From the NCBI GenBank assembly GCA_031552765.1, contig JAVBME010000026.1, positions 1 to 51,172 on the forward strand: 51,172 nt of DNA, read 5' to 3'. Both the position numbers and the translations under genes were made by a program. Numbering within the stretch: position 1 is the first letter of the stretch; each line of letters opens with the position of its first letter. Source of the DNA: JAVBME01 sp031552765. GTDB lineage: Bacteria > Bacillota > Negativicutes > Acidaminococcales > JAISLQ01. Shown piece by piece: positions 32,804 through 42,160 of this stretch. The notes under the pieces were generated by a model. That model searched no databases and had not been told where the DNA came from. It saw nothing but the letters and a program-made list of their open reading frames with translations.

Positions 32804-33925
32804 ATGCCAGTAAACTATCGCGGTATTTATGTACATATACCTTTTTGCCGGCAGAAATGTTTTTATTGCGATTTTTTTTCGCAGGCCGGGCTGCCGGCGG
32901 AGTGGACAGAAAAATATGTGGATGCGTTGTGCGCCGAGATAAGCGCCGGCGCATCCTGCGCTTTTTTGCCGGCCAGCATATATTTTGGCGGCGGTACGCC
33001 AAGCCTGTTATCTGTTGGGCAAATAGGCGGGATAGTAGCCAGTTTAAAAGAGCGGGGCTGGTGGCGGGGCGAGCAGGAACGGACGATAGAAGCCAACCCC
33101 GGCACGGTCGACGCTGAAAATCTGGCGGGTCTGGCGGCGTTGGGTTTTAACCGCATGAGTTTTGGTGTGCAAAGTTTTTCCGATAAGCTGCTGAAAAATA
33201 TCGGCCGCATACATACGGCGGCGGACGGGGCCGAAGCGGTGCGCCTGGCGCAGTTGGCCGGGTTTGGCAATATAAATGTTGATTTGATGTACGGTTTGCC
33301 TGGACAGACACTGGCTGACTTTAAAGACAGTGTGCGTAAGGCGGCGGCTATAGGCGTCCAACACATTTCCGCCTACAGCCTGATCGTGGAAGAAGGCACG
33401 CCGCTGGCAGATATGCTGGACAAAGGGCTGTTGGAGCTGCCGGGAAGCCAAGAAGAGGAGGCCATGTACGACTGGCTGCAAAGTTATCTGCCGGCGGACG
33501 GTTATTGCCGTTATGAGGTATCAAACCACGCTTTGCCTGGTTTTAAGTCTCTACACAACCTGCAGTATTGGCAATACCTGCCGTATAAAGGGTTTGGCGC
33601 GGCAGCCTGTTCGTTTGATGGTTTTGTCCGCCATACCAACTGTGAAGATATAGCCGCCTATATTGGGCGGACGGGCGACGGTGGGGATGAGAAGCTGGAC
33701 GAGGCGACGGCCATGGCGGAATTTATGTTCATGGGGTTGCGTATGACAGAAGGTATAGCGCCGGAGGATTTTTACCTTTTCTTCAATAAAGATATATACC
33801 AGGCTTTCGGCAAACAGCTCAAAGAACATGAACAGGCAGGACATATCAAGCTGACGGGCAAAATAAAACTGACGCCGGCAGGTATGAAAATAGGTAATAA
33901 AATTTTTTTGACTTTTTTACCTTAA
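32804..33925 (+). CDS. hemW: HemW-type radical SAM protein (coproporphyrinogen oxidase-like)
   Basis: A 373-residue radical SAM protein with the CX3CX2C cluster motif (Cys15, Cys19, Cys22 in HIPFCRQKCFYCDFF), a FGGGTPS SAM-binding stretch and the HemN_C domain. Position after lepA and before hrcA identifies the HemW group, now viewed as a heme chaperone rather than a true coproporphyrinogen III dehydrogenase. The ribosome binding site is weak; expression probably depends on coupling with lepA. Confidence 0.92.
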   Translation: MPVNYRGIYVHIPFCRQKCFYCDFFSQAGLPAEWTEKYVDALCAEISAGASCAFLPASIYFGGGTPSLLSVGQIGGIVASLKERGWWRGEQERTIEANPGTVDAENLAGLAALGFNRMSFGVQSFSDKLLKNIGRIHTAADGAEAVRLAQLAGFGNINVDLMYGLPGQTLADFKDSVRKAAAIGVQHISAYSLIVEEGTPLADMLDKGLLELPGSQEEEAMYDWLQSYLPADGYCRYEVSNHALPGFKSLHNLQYWQYLPYKGFGAAACSFDGFVRHTNCEDIAAYIGRTGDGGDEKLDEATAMAEFMFMGLRMTEGIAPEDFYLFFNKDIYQAFGKQLKEHEQAGHIKLTGKIKLTPAGMKIGNKIFLTFLP

Positions 33926-33939
33926 TTTCGTTTGACCTA

Positions 33940-33968
33940 TTGACAAACGAGGTGTTTGGTGGTATTTT
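33940..33968 (+). promoter_or_regulatory. Heat-shock operon promoter
   Basis: TTGACA at 33940-33945 and TATTTT at 33963-33968 with a 17-base spacer, immediately upstream of the CIRCE element. Confidence 0.75.
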
Positions 33969-33979
33969 TTTAGTTAGGG

Positions 33980-34006
33980 TTAGCACTCTATGGTGAAGAG
34001 TGCTAA
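33980..34006. promoter_or_regulatory. CIRCE operator
   Basis: A perfect copy of the HrcA binding site: TTAGCACTC, nine bases, GAGTGCTAA. It lies between the promoter and the hrcA start, so HrcA represses its own operon (hrcA-grpE-dnaK-dnaJ) until heat shock. Confidence 0.98.
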
Positions 34007-34028
34007 CAGCAAAACAAAGGTGACTGTT

Positions 34029-35066
34029 ATGCTTAACGAGAGAAAGAAAAAAATACTCCAGCTTATCATTGAGGATTATATTTCCAGCGCCGAACCTGTG
34101 GGTTCACGGGCGATATCAAGAAAGCATGAGTTGGGCCTCAGCCCTGCTACCATAAGGAATGAAATGTCCGATCTTGAGGTGATGGGCTACCTTGAACAGC
34201 CGCATACTTCCGCCGGGCGGGTGCCGTCCGCCCTGGGCTACCGGTTGTATGTGGATTCTTTGCTGTCACCGGAGAAAATCACCGAAAACGAGATGGCCCT
34301 CATCCAGGGCTGGTTCCAGGCCAAGGCCAGGAAGCTTGACGAGGTGTTCAATACCACGGCAAAGATACTTTCGCGTATGAGCAAAAACATCTCCATAGTG
34401 CGCGCCCAGCAGCAACTTCCCTGCCAGTTCAGATATATAAAGTTTTTGCCGATGGATGAAGCGCGGGCGATAATGGTGCTGGTCACCGAGGCGGGCCTTG
34501 CGGAAAACAGCATAATAGACCTGCCGGAAGGCGTGTATGTAGAAGACCTTGAGCGCCTGGGCGAACAGGTGAACAACTGCCTGTCAGGGCAACCTTTGAG
34601 CGCGGTCAAAAATGATGTTTTAGACAAGATATGTCGCGATATGTTCACAAATGATTTTATGCTCGGTTATCTTTTGGATATCATCAGCGATGTCCAGATA
34701 CAGGGCAAGACGGATAAGGTTTTCCTTGGCGGTACGACTAACCTGTTTAACCAGCCGGAGTTCAAGGATGTAGAACGCGTCAAGGAGCTTTTGGGCATGC
34801 TGGAAGAAGAGGGTTTGGTAAAAGATATCATAAAAGTGGGAGAGGAATCTGGGCTGCAAATAACTATCGGCTCAGAGAACAAATTCAGCGGCATCCAAAA
34901 TTGCAGCATGATACAGGCCACATACCGCTTGAATGGGCAAATGGTAGGCACTTTTGCCGTTTTAGGCCCTACCCGCATGAAATATGGAAAAGTGATTTCC
35001 GTCATGGATTATTTGCATGAATACCTGAAAGCTGTACTGGCCAGTACCGGCGGCAGCCAAAAATAG
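34029..35066 (+). CDS. hrcA: Heat-inducible transcription repressor HrcA
   Basis: A 345-residue repressor: N-terminal winged helix (LNERKKKILQLIIEDYISSA, LSPATIRNEMSDLEVMGYLE, PHTSAGRVPS) then GAF-like and dimerisation regions. An in-frame ATG at 33990 lies inside CIRCE; the ATG at 34029 with AAAGGTGA 5 bases upstream gives the standard HrcA N-terminus. It folds with the help of GroEL in other bacteria. First gene of the heat-shock operon. Confidence 0.97.
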   Translation: MLNERKKKILQLIIEDYISSAEPVGSRAISRKHELGLSPATIRNEMSDLEVMGYLEQPHTSAGRVPSALGYRLYVDSLLSPEKITENEMALIQGWFQAKARKLDEVFNTTAKILSRMSKNISIVRAQQQLPCQFRYIKFLPMDEARAIMVLVTEAGLAENSIIDLPEGVYVEDLERLGEQVNNCLSGQPLSAVKNDVLDKICRDMFTNDFMLGYLLDIISDVQIQGKTDKVFLGGTTNLFNQPEFKDVERVKELLGMLEEEGLVKDIIKVGEESGLQITIGSENKFSGIQNCSMIQATYRLNGQMVGTFAVLGPTRMKYGKVISVMDYLHEYLKAVLASTGGSQK

Positions 35067-35094
35067 AACGATTGAATAGAAGAAGGGTGAGGTA

Positions 35095-35625
35095 ATGCCA
35101 GAAAAAAAAGAAGATAATCTTGAAGAAGTGGTTTTGCAGGAAGAGACGGCCGAAGTTTGTGAACAGCCGCCAGCGACTGACGAATTAGCGGCCAAAACGG
35201 CGGAAGCTGACGAGCTGAAAAACAGGCTCTTGCGCCTGCAGGCCGACTATGATAATTTCCGCCGCCGCTCGCGGGAAGATATGCAGCAACTGTCGATATT
35301 TGTGTCGGCTGAACTTTTGGGCAAATTTTTGCCGGTGCTGGATAACTTTAAGCGCGCCGCGGACAGCAACTCTACCAAGGATGCGGAAAACTTGCGAAAA
35401 GGCATAGAGCTCATCTATCGCCAGTTTGAAAAGGCTATGCAGGACGCCGGTGTGGAAGAAATAGCGTCTTTGGGCGCCCAGTTCGACCCCAATCTCCATG
35501 AGGCGGTCATGCGCTGCGAAAACAGCGAACTGCCGGACGGCCAGATAGATATGGTGCTGGAAGAAGGGTACAAGTTAAAGGATAAGGTTATAAGGCATAG
35601 TAAAGTAAGAGTTGTAAATAATTGA
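35095..35625 (+). CDS. grpE: Nucleotide exchange factor GrpE
   Basis: A 176-residue cochaperone that releases ADP from DnaK. It has an acidic N-terminal tail (1-40), a long coiled-coil helix (LKNRLLRLQADYDNFRRRSR) and a C-terminal beta domain with the signature VMRCENSELPDGQIDMVLEEGYKLKDKVIRHSKVRV (shown only by its ends: VMRCE...KVRVVNN). AAGGGTGAGG precedes the ATG. It lies between hrcA and dnaK, separated from dnaK by a palindromic repeat. Confidence 0.97.
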   Translation: MPEKKEDNLEEVVLQEETAEVCEQPPATDELAAKTAEADELKNRLLRLQADYDNFRRRSREDMQQLSIFVSAELLGKFLPVLDNFKRAADSNSTKDAENLRKGIELIYRQFEKAMQDAGVEEIASLGAQFDPNLHEAVMRCENSELPDGQIDMVLEEGYKLKDKVIRHSKVRVVNN

Positions 35626-35637
35626 TGACATTATTGG

Positions 35638-35700
35638 TGTAGGTACGGCCATTGGCCGTCCGCCTTAAAAGCATTGCGGTACGGCCAATGGCCGTACCCT
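35638..35700. repeat. Double-palindrome intergenic element between grpE and dnaK
   Basis: GGTACGGCCATTGGCCGT (35642-35659) is perfectly repeated in inverse at 35681-35698, with a 21-base spacer. With one extra C, the match extends outward through TGTAG/CTACA. Each arm is itself a palindrome around a single base (ACGGCCA-T-TGGCCGT). There is no T tract. It looks like a REP/small mobile palindrome rather than a terminator; only one copy is in this window. Confidence 0.75.
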
Positions 35701-35762
35701 ACAAAGGATTATGTGGAAAAATATATAAATAATAGTTTAGTTTTTAGGAGGAGAAATTTAAA

Positions 35763-37592
35763 ATGGCAAAAGTAATAGGCATAGACTTAGGTACGACAAA
35801 CTCTGTAGTATCTGTTATTGAAGGCGGTGAACCCACTGTCATACCAAATCCTGAAGGCAGCCGCCTGACGCCGTCTGTAGTAGGTTTTTCCAAAAACGGC
35901 GAGCGCTTGGTCGGCCAGCTGGCTAAACGCCAGGCCGTATCCAATCCCGACCGTACCATAAGTTCTATCAAACGGCACATGGGTACTGATTATAAGGTGA
36001 AAATCGACGATAAAGAATACACGCCTCAGGAAATTTCCGCTATGATCCTGGGCAAGCTCAAAGAGGACGCGGAAAAATACCTGGGTGAAAAAGTGACGCA
36101 GGCCGTTATCACTGTACCGGCTTATTTCAGTGACAGTCAACGGCAGGCCACTAAAGACGCCGGGCGTATCGCCGGCCTTGACGTATTGCGTATAATAAAC
36201 GAACCGACAGCCGCGGCTCTCGCGTATGGCATAGACAAGACCGACGACCACACCATACTGGTCTTTGACCTCGGGGGCGGCACTTTTGACGTGTCCATAC
36301 TGGAACTGGGCGACGGCGTATTTGAAGTAAAGGCGACCAGCGGCAACAACCGTTTGGGCGGCGACGACTTTGACGAACGCATCATAAACTGGCTGGTCAC
36401 TGAATTCAAAAAAGAGAGCGGCATCGACCTGAGCCAGGATAAAATGGCCCTGCAGCGCCTGCGCGAAGCGGCGGAAAAGGCCAAAATAGAACTGTCCGGC
36501 GTGCTTACGACCAACATCAACCTGCCGTTCGTTACGGCGGACGCCAGCGGGCCTAAACACCTTGATATGAACCTGTCCCGCGCCAAATTTGATGAAATGA
36601 CCGCCGACCTGGTGGAAAAAACCATGGGGCCGACCAGGCAGGCCATGTCGGATGCCGGTTTCAAACCGGCCGATATCAACCGCGTCATACTGGTGGGCGG
36701 TTCCACACGCATACCGGCGGTACAGGAAGCTATCAAAAAATTCCTTGGCAAAGAACCGCACCGCGGCGTAAACCCGGACGAGTGCGTGGCCATCGGCGCC
36801 GCCATCCAGGCCGGCGTGCTGGCGGGCGAAGTAAAAGACGTTCTTCTCTTGGATGTAACGCCGTTGTCTCTTGGCATTGAAGTGCTGGGCGGCGTGTTCA
36901 GCAAGATGATAGACAGGAACACCACCATCCCGACTTCGCATAAGCAGGTGTACTCCACCGCGTCCGACAGCCAACCGTCGGTCGATATACACGTATTGCA
37001 GGGTGAGCGCGAATTCGCCGCCGACAATAAAACGCTGGGCCGTTTTGAGCTGTCCGGTATACCACCGGCGCCGCGCGGCGTGCCTAAAATCGAGGTCGAG
37101 TTTGATATTGACGCTAACGGCATAGTGAATGTAAAAGCCAAAGACCTTGGCACCGGCAAAGAACAGAAGATCACCATAACTTCTTCCGGCGGATTAGATA
37201 AAGATGAAGTCGACCGTATGGTCAAAGACGCCGAGGCGCATGCCGCCGAAGATAAAAAACGCAAGGAAATGGTCGAGGCGCGCAACCAGGCCGATTCCTT
37301 CGTCTATCAGGCGGAAAAAGCCGTGAAAGATATGGAAGGCAAAGGCGAAGAAGAACTGGTCGCCAAAGTAACAGCCGCTACGGAAACCCTAAAAGAGACC
37401 CTTAAAGGCGACGATATAGAAAAAATCAAGGCCGATACAGAAGCTTTGACTAAACCGCTCTATGAACTGTCAGCCGCCCTCTACAAACAGACCGAAGCGC
37501 AAGAGGCCGCGCAACAAGGCGCGCCGGAGGCCGGGGCAAAAAGCGAGGACAACATAGTGGACGCCGAAGTAGTGGACGACGACAAGAAATAA
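35763..37592 (+). CDS. dnaK: Molecular chaperone DnaK (Hsp70)
   Basis: A 609-residue Hsp70. Phosphate-binding GIDLGTTNSVV at the N-terminus, FDLGGGTFDVSILE, VGGSTRIPAVQ, then the substrate domain (DVTPLSLGIEVLGG) and an acidic C-terminal tail with EDNIVDAEVVDDDKK. The start has TAGGAGGAG 9 bases upstream. It lacks the extra loop in the ATPase domain seen in Gram-negative proteins, as usual for Firmicutes. Fourth signal of the CIRCE operon, followed by dnaJ after 19 bases. Confidence 0.99.
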   Translation: MAKVIGIDLGTTNSVVSVIEGGEPTVIPNPEGSRLTPSVVGFSKNGERLVGQLAKRQAVSNPDRTISSIKRHMGTDYKVKIDDKEYTPQEISAMILGKLKEDAEKYLGEKVTQAVITVPAYFSDSQRQATKDAGRIAGLDVLRIINEPTAAALAYGIDKTDDHTILVFDLGGGTFDVSILELGDGVFEVKATSGNNRLGGDDFDERIINWLVTEFKKESGIDLSQDKMALQRLREAAEKAKIELSGVLTTNINLPFVTADASGPKHLDMNLSRAKFDEMTADLVEKTMGPTRQAMSDAGFKPADINRVILVGGSTRIPAVQEAIKKFLGKEPHRGVNPDECVAIGAAIQAGVLAGEVKDVLLLDVTPLSLGIEVLGGVFSKMIDRNTTIPTSHKQVYSTASDSQPSVDIHVLQGEREFAADNKTLGRFELSGIPPAPRGVPKIEVEFDIDANGIVNVKAKDLGTGKEQKITITSSGGLDKDEVDRMVKDAEAHAAEDKKRKEMVEARNQADSFVYQAEKAVKDMEGKGEEELVAKVTAATETLKETLKGDDIEKIKADTEALTKPLYELSAALYKQTEAQEAAQQGAPEAGAKSEDNIVDAEVVDDDKK

Positions 37593-37611
37593 GTACAGGA
37601 CGGTGCAATAG

Positions 37612-38769
37612 GTGAGCAAGAAAGACTACTATGAAGTGCTTGGCGTGCCCCGCACCGCGACCGAGGACGAAATAAAAAAAGCGTACAGGAAACTGGCGCG
37701 GAAGTATCATCCTGATGTAAATAAAGACAACCCCGACGCGGAAGCTAAGTTTAAGGAAGCGGCGGAAGCCTACGCCGTATTGTCCGACGCGGAGAAAAAG
37801 CAGAAATACGATCAGTTCGGTCATGCCGCCTTTGAAGGGGCAAACGGCGCCGGCGGGTTTGATTTCAGCGGTTTTGGCGGCGGTGGCGGCGACATGGGCG
37901 ACATTTTCGACATGTTCTTTGGCGGCGGACGGGGCGGCGGTTTTGGCGGAGCGCGTGCGCGTTCCGGCCCGGAGCGTGGTTCTGATCTGCGCCTCGACAT
38001 GGAAATAAGCTTTGAAGAAGCCGCTTTTGGCGTAGAAAAAGAAGTCAAAATAAAGCGCAATGAAACCTGCGACACCTGCCACGGCAGCGGCGCGGCCGAA
38101 GGGTCTCATACCGAGACCTGTTCGGAATGCGGCGGCTCCGGCCAGGTGAAGGTGACGCAAAACACCATGTTTGGCCGTATGGTCAATGTAAGGCCATGCC
38201 CGCGCTGTAAAGGCGAAGGCAAGATAATAACCGTTCCTTGCAAGACCTGCCATGGCAGCGGCAAAGACCGCAAAACGGCCAGCATCACTGTACGCGTGCC
38301 GGCGGGCGTTGATGAAGGCACGCGCCTGAGGGTAAGCGGCGCGGGTGACGCCGGTACGCGCGGCGCGCCGAGCGGCGACCTGTATGTATACCTGTCAATC
38401 AAGCCGCACAAGCTGTTTACCCGTGAAGGGCAGACAGTGTTCTGTGAGATACCTATCAGCATCATCCAGGCCACTTTGGGCGCGGATATCGAAGTTCCTA
38501 CCTTAGATGGCAAGACTACTTTCAAGATACCCGAAGGTACCCAGCCAGGGACGACCTTTCGCCTCAAAGGCAAGGGCATACCGCGTTTGCAGGGTTCAGC
38601 CGGCGGTCAGCGCGGCGACCAACTGGTAAAAGTCAAAGTAGTAGTGCCGAAAAACCTGACCGATAAACAAAAAGAACTGCTGAAAGTATTTGCCGACGCT
38701 ACGGGGGAAAATATCAATCCGGAAGAAAAAGGGTTTTCCAAAATATTGAAGAATCTTTTTGGTAGTTAA
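37612..38769 (+). CDS. dnaJ: Chaperone DnaJ
   Basis: A 385-residue class I J-protein: J domain with HPD (about 2-70, YHPDVNKDN), a Gly/Phe-rich linker, four CxxCxGxG zinc repeats (CDTCHGSG, CSECGGSG, CPRCKGEG, CKTCHGSG) and the C-terminal substrate domain. The start is GTG with AGGACGG upstream. It stimulates the DnaK ATPase and delivers clients. The prmA start lies just 20 bases after its stop. Confidence 0.98.
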   Translation: MSKKDYYEVLGVPRTATEDEIKKAYRKLARKYHPDVNKDNPDAEAKFKEAAEAYAVLSDAEKKQKYDQFGHAAFEGANGAGGFDFSGFGGGGGDMGDIFDMFFGGGRGGGFGGARARSGPERGSDLRLDMEISFEEAAFGVEKEVKIKRNETCDTCHGSGAAEGSHTETCSECGGSGQVKVTQNTMFGRMVNVRPCPRCKGEGKIITVPCKTCHGSGKDRKTASITVRVPAGVDEGTRLRVSGAGDAGTRGAPSGDLYVYLSIKPHKLFTREGQTVFCEIPISIIQATLGADIEVPTLDGKTTFKIPEGTQPGTTFRLKGKGIPRLQGSAGGQRGDQLVKVKVVVPKNLTDKQKELLKVFADATGENINPEEKGFSKILKNLFGS

Positions 38770-38788
38770 AGAGTATTTGGAGAATGAT

Positions 38789-39724
38789 ATGCTTTGGATA
38801 GAAATATTGTTGAAAGTAAGCCATACAGCCACCGAAGCGGTGGCTGATATTTTTCAAGAGGCGGGCAGCGGCGGCGTGGTCATTGAAGATCCGCGCGTCC
38901 TCAACGCCTATATAAATTCCGGTCAATGGGATTATACTGATCTTAAGCCTTTAGTGGACGAAGGCGTTTGTGTGCTGAAAGCTTATTTGCCGGGCGACGA
39001 CGGCTTTCCCGCCCTGCTGGGCGATATCAGGGGCCAGTTGACATTGCTGGAAGGCTGCCAGCCGGGCAGCATAAAAGGCGAGATGCTGTTTCGGGAAGTG
39101 GACGAGGAAGACTGGTCTAACGCCTGGAAGCAGTATTTCCATCCGCAGCGCGTGGGCGAGCGCTTGGTAGTCAAGCCCAGTTGGGAAGATTATGAAGCCC
39201 AGCCGGGGGATATAGTGATAGAACTGGACCCGGGCATGGCTTTTGGCACCGGTACCCACCATACTACATGTTTGTGCATGGAGGCATTGGAAAACGCCGT
39301 GCAGCCAGGGCATACGGTTTTTGACGTAGGCACGGGATCAGGCATACTGGCTATTGCCGCCGCCAAACTGGGGGCCAAAAGCGTTGTGGCTATAGACCTC
39401 GACGGCGTAGCGGTGAAAGTGGCTAAAGAAAATGTGGAGAAAAGCGGCCTGGCTTCGGTCATAGCGGTGCGTGAAGGCGACCTTTTGACAGCGGTGGCAG
39501 GTAAAGCCGACGTGATAGCGGCCAACATCATTGCCAGTATTATTTGTTTGCTTTTACCGGATGTACCGGAAAAGCTTAACCCAGGCGGCTTGTTTATCGC
39601 CAGCGGCATCATTGAAGACCGTCTGGAAGAAGTACTGGCGGCGGCCCGGGAAAACGGCTTTACTGTTGAATCTGTAAAAAAACGCGAAGGCTGGGCGCTG
39701 GTTTCTATGCGCAAGGAGAAATAG
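38789..39724 (+). CDS. prmA: Ribosomal protein L11 methyltransferase
   Basis: A 311-residue SAM-dependent methyltransferase. An N-terminal substrate-recognition domain (1-125, LWIEILLKVSHTATEAVADI) precedes the Rossmann core with VFDVGTGSGILAIAAAKLGA and the N-I-I catalytic-type AANIIASII stretch. The ATG at 38789 follows TTTGGAGA by 6 bases; an upstream frame would overlap dnaJ. Conserved position between dnaJ and rsmE. Confidence 0.96.
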   Translation: MLWIEILLKVSHTATEAVADIFQEAGSGGVVIEDPRVLNAYINSGQWDYTDLKPLVDEGVCVLKAYLPGDDGFPALLGDIRGQLTLLEGCQPGSIKGEMLFREVDEEDWSNAWKQYFHPQRVGERLVVKPSWEDYEAQPGDIVIELDPGMAFGTGTHHTTCLCMEALENAVQPGHTVFDVGTGSGILAIAAAKLGAKSVVAIDLDGVAVKVAKENVEKSGLASVIAVREGDLLTAVAGKADVIAANIIASIICLLLPDVPEKLNPGGLFIASGIIEDRLEEVLAAARENGFTVESVKKREGWALVSMRKEK

Positions 39725-39725
39725 C

Positions 39726-40472
39726 ATGCACAGGTTTTTTGTAGACAGCAGTCTGGACGGCGACATTATGTTAAACGCCGCCGATGTCCGGCATGTAAAA
39801 AAAGTGCTGCGCCTTGGCAAAGGCGATAGACTGGTAGTTGTAGATAAGGAAGGCCTGGCCGCGGTGGCGGAGATAACAGGCCTGGACGATAAATGCGTAT
39901 TTGTCAGGGCAGTGGAGTTTTTGCCGCCAGAGGCCAAAACTTCCTTTCGTGTTATCTTGGGGCAGGGCCTGGGCAAGGGCGACAAAATGGACCTTATAGT
40001 GCAAAAAGCGGTGGAGTTGGGCGTTACGGACATAGTGCCGCTGACGCTTGCCCGCAGTGTGGTAAATTATGACAACGATAAAAGGAACGCTAAAAAAGGG
40101 CGCTGGCAAAAGATTGCTGTAGAGGCGTCCAAGCAGTGCCGGCGCAATGATTTGCCGACAGTGCATGATGTACAGGCGCTGGATGAGGCCTTGCAAAATT
40201 TTTCTGCGGATATGCAAATTATTTGTTACGAAGAAGAAAAAGTCCACTCTTTACGTTCATTGTTAAAAAATGTTGCCGGGAAAGTTTCTTCGGTTTTTTT
40301 GCTTATTGGGCCGGAAGGCGGCTTTGCCGCCGAGGAGTTGGAAGAAGCGAAAAAGTTCGGCTTTGCCAGCGTTAGTTTAGGGCCGCTTATTTTGCGGACA
40401 GAGACCGCCGCTCTGGCCGCTTTGTCTATTATCATGTATGAATTTTCCGGTTTAGGGGGAGAAAATGCCTAG
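39726..40472 (+). CDS. rsmE: 16S rRNA m3U1498 methyltransferase
   Basis: A 248-residue SPOUT-class methyltransferase that modifies U1498 of 16S rRNA. It has an N-terminal PUA-like domain (DVRHVKKVLRLGKGDRLVVVD) and a C-terminal knot with LLIGPEGGFAAEELEEA and LGPLILRTETAALAAL. The ribosome binding site lies within the end of prmA, and the gene overlaps mtaB by 8 bases, so prmA-rsmE-mtaB are coupled. Confidence 0.96.
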   Translation: MHRFFVDSSLDGDIMLNAADVRHVKKVLRLGKGDRLVVVDKEGLAAVAEITGLDDKCVFVRAVEFLPPEAKTSFRVILGQGLGKGDKMDLIVQKAVELGVTDIVPLTLARSVVNYDNDKRNAKKGRWQKIAVEASKQCRRNDLPTVHDVQALDEALQNFSADMQIICYEEEKVHSLRSLLKNVAGKVSSVFLLIGPEGGFAAEELEEAKKFGFASVSLGPLILRTETAALAALSIIMYEFSGLGGENA

Positions 40473-41757
40473 CGTTGCCATATATACCCTCGGCTGCAAG
40501 GTCAACCAGGCCGACAGCGCCGCAATGGCCGAGCTGTTTAAAAAAAGCGGCTATACAATAGTGGATTTTTCCGAAACAGCCGATGTTTATGTGATAAATA
40601 CCTGTGTAGTGACAAATGTCGGCGAAAAAAAATCACGCCAGATAATACGGCGGGCAGTGCGACAGAATCCAAGCGCTCTGGTGGCGGTGGCCGGCTGCTA
40701 CCCGCAGACCGCGGCGGGAGAAGTCGGGAAAATACCCGGTGTGCGCCTGGTAGTCGGCAACAACCAGTGCGGCGATATCGTATCTTTGGTGGAGAAGGCT
40801 CGACTGACAGGACAGGTGACTGCGGTCGAAAATCTGTCCGCCGGTACGCAGTTTGAAGAACTGGTTTCAGGCCAGGTGGAGAACCGTACCCGAGCTTTTT
40901 TGAAAATACAGGAAGGCTGCAATCAATTTTGCACTTATTGTATAATACCTTACGCCCGAGGACCTTTACGCTCACGGCCGCTTGCCAACATCCTGGCGGA
41001 AGCGAAAATGCTGACGGAACAAGGCTTCAATGAAATAGTACTTATCGGCATCCACCTTGGCGCTTACGGTGTGGAAACGCCAGGCGGCCCACGCTTGGCC
41101 GAGGCGGTGGAGGCAGTGCTCTCCTTGCCGGGCGTCGCCAGGGTGCGCCTGGGTTCATTGGAGTCGATAGAAGTCAGTCCGCGACTTGTGCAGCTCATGC
41201 AGTCTGACGGGCGTCTGTGCCGCCACCTTCATTTGCCTTTGCAGTCAGGCTGCGACGCTGTTTTAAAAAGTATGAACAGGCCGTATTCGACTAAAGGATT
41301 TGCCGCTTTGGCTGAGAACTTGCGCAAGGTTGCTCCAGGCCTTGCCTTGACGACCGATGTGATAGTAGGCTTTCCGGGCGAAACTGAAGATATGTTTATG
41401 GAAACAGTGGAATTTGTCCGCGTTTTGGATTTTGCCAAAGTACACATATTCCCTTTTTCTCCGCGCCGCGGCACGCCGGCGGAAAAATTCCCCGGGCAAG
41501 TAGACGAGAGTATCAAAAATGAACGGGTTGCTGTTTTGGCGCAAGCCGCCGAGGTGGGACGGCGGCGTTTTTTGTCAGGCATGCTGGGGCGGGAAGCCGA
41601 CGTGTTGTTTGAACAAAAAGAAGGGAATTTCTTGCAGGGCTTTTCCGGCAATTATGTAAAAGTTTTTGTTAAGGCGGAACAAGACCTGTCGGCTGCCATA
41701 AAAAAAGTGAAAATAAAAGAATTTTACCGGGACGGCTTATTAGGGGAGCTGACTTAG
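40465..41757 (+). CDS. mtaB: tRNA t6A37 methylthiotransferase MtaB
   Basis: A 430-residue radical SAM enzyme that adds a methylthio group to t6A37 of tRNAs reading ANN codons. Both iron-sulfur sites are intact: Cys11, Cys47, Cys78 of the UPF0004 domain, and Cys152, Cys156, Cys159 in CNQFCTYC of the radical SAM core. A C-terminal TRAM domain is present (about 365-428). GGGGGAGAAA precedes the ATG. Neighbours rsmE and prmA are standard for Firmicutes. Confidence 0.96.
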   Translation: MPSVAIYTLGCKVNQADSAAMAELFKKSGYTIVDFSETADVYVINTCVVTNVGEKKSRQIIRRAVRQNPSALVAVAGCYPQTAAGEVGKIPGVRLVVGNNQCGDIVSLVEKARLTGQVTAVENLSAGTQFEELVSGQVENRTRAFLKIQEGCNQFCTYCIIPYARGPLRSRPLANILAEAKMLTEQGFNEIVLIGIHLGAYGVETPGGPRLAEAVEAVLSLPGVARVRLGSLESIEVSPRLVQLMQSDGRLCRHLHLPLQSGCDAVLKSMNRPYSTKGFAALAENLRKVAPGLALTTDVIVGFPGETEDMFMETVEFVRVLDFAKVHIFPFSPRRGTPAEKFPGQVDESIKNERVAVLAQAAEVGRRRFLSGMLGREADVLFEQKEGNFLQGFSGNYVKVFVKAEQDLSAAIKKVKIKEFYRDGLLGELT

Positions 41758-41819
41758 CAGGAATTTCAACTGTATTTATAGAATTAAAGTAACAGTTAGT
41801 TGCTAAAGGAGGATGAGAG

Positions 41820-42158
41820 ATGGCGGAAAATTGTATTTTTTGCCAGATCGCTGCCGGCGAGATACCGGCGGAAAAGATGTATGAAGACGACCGTATGCTG
41901 GCTATAAAAGACCTAAATCCGGCCGCGCCCTGCCATGTCCTGCTTCTGCCTAAGGAGCACAGCTCCAATATCCTCGAGGCGGGCGGCGATATTGTAGGCT
42001 ATATGGTGGGCAAACTGCCGGAAATAACTCGTAAGCTCGGTATAGATGAAACAGGTTTCCGCTTTGTAGCCAATACTGGAAGCGACGGCGGGCAGACAGT
42101 GGGTCATCTGCATTTCCACCTTTTGGGCGGCAGGAGTTTGGGTTGGCCGCCTGGTTGA
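41820..42158 (+). CDS. HIT-family nucleotide hydrolase (HinT-like)
   Basis: A 112-residue histidine-triad protein that hydrolyses phosphoramidates and AMP-linked compounds. It opens with CIFCQIAAGEIPAEKMYEDD and carries the triad GHLHFHLLGG (His96, His98, His100). Usual homologues are 113-118 residues; the last residues LGWPPG match. AAAGGAGG precedes the ATG by 7 bases. It lies alone between mtaB and rpsU. Confidence 0.95.
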   Translation: MAENCIFCQIAAGEIPAEKMYEDDRMLAIKDLNPAAPCHVLLLPKEHSSNILEAGGDIVGYMVGKLPEITRKLGIDETGFRFVANTGSDGGQTVGHLHFHLLGGRSLGWPPG

Positions 42159-42160
42159 TA

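Noticed and set aside
33990..34028. An upstream ATG for hrcA at 33990.
   Set aside because: It lies inside the CIRCE operator and adds residues absent from HrcA proteins; the ATG at 34029 has the ribosome binding site.
35640..35700. A transcription terminator or CRISPR-like repeat between grpE and dnaK.
   Set aside because: No T tract follows, and there are only two inverted arms without regular spacers, so neither a terminator nor a CRISPR array fits.
35787..37285. Long open minus-strand frames (about 400 codons) opposite dnaK.
   Set aside because: A well-known artefact: antisense of dnaK often stays open. No start signals, and the sense strand is unmistakable DnaK.
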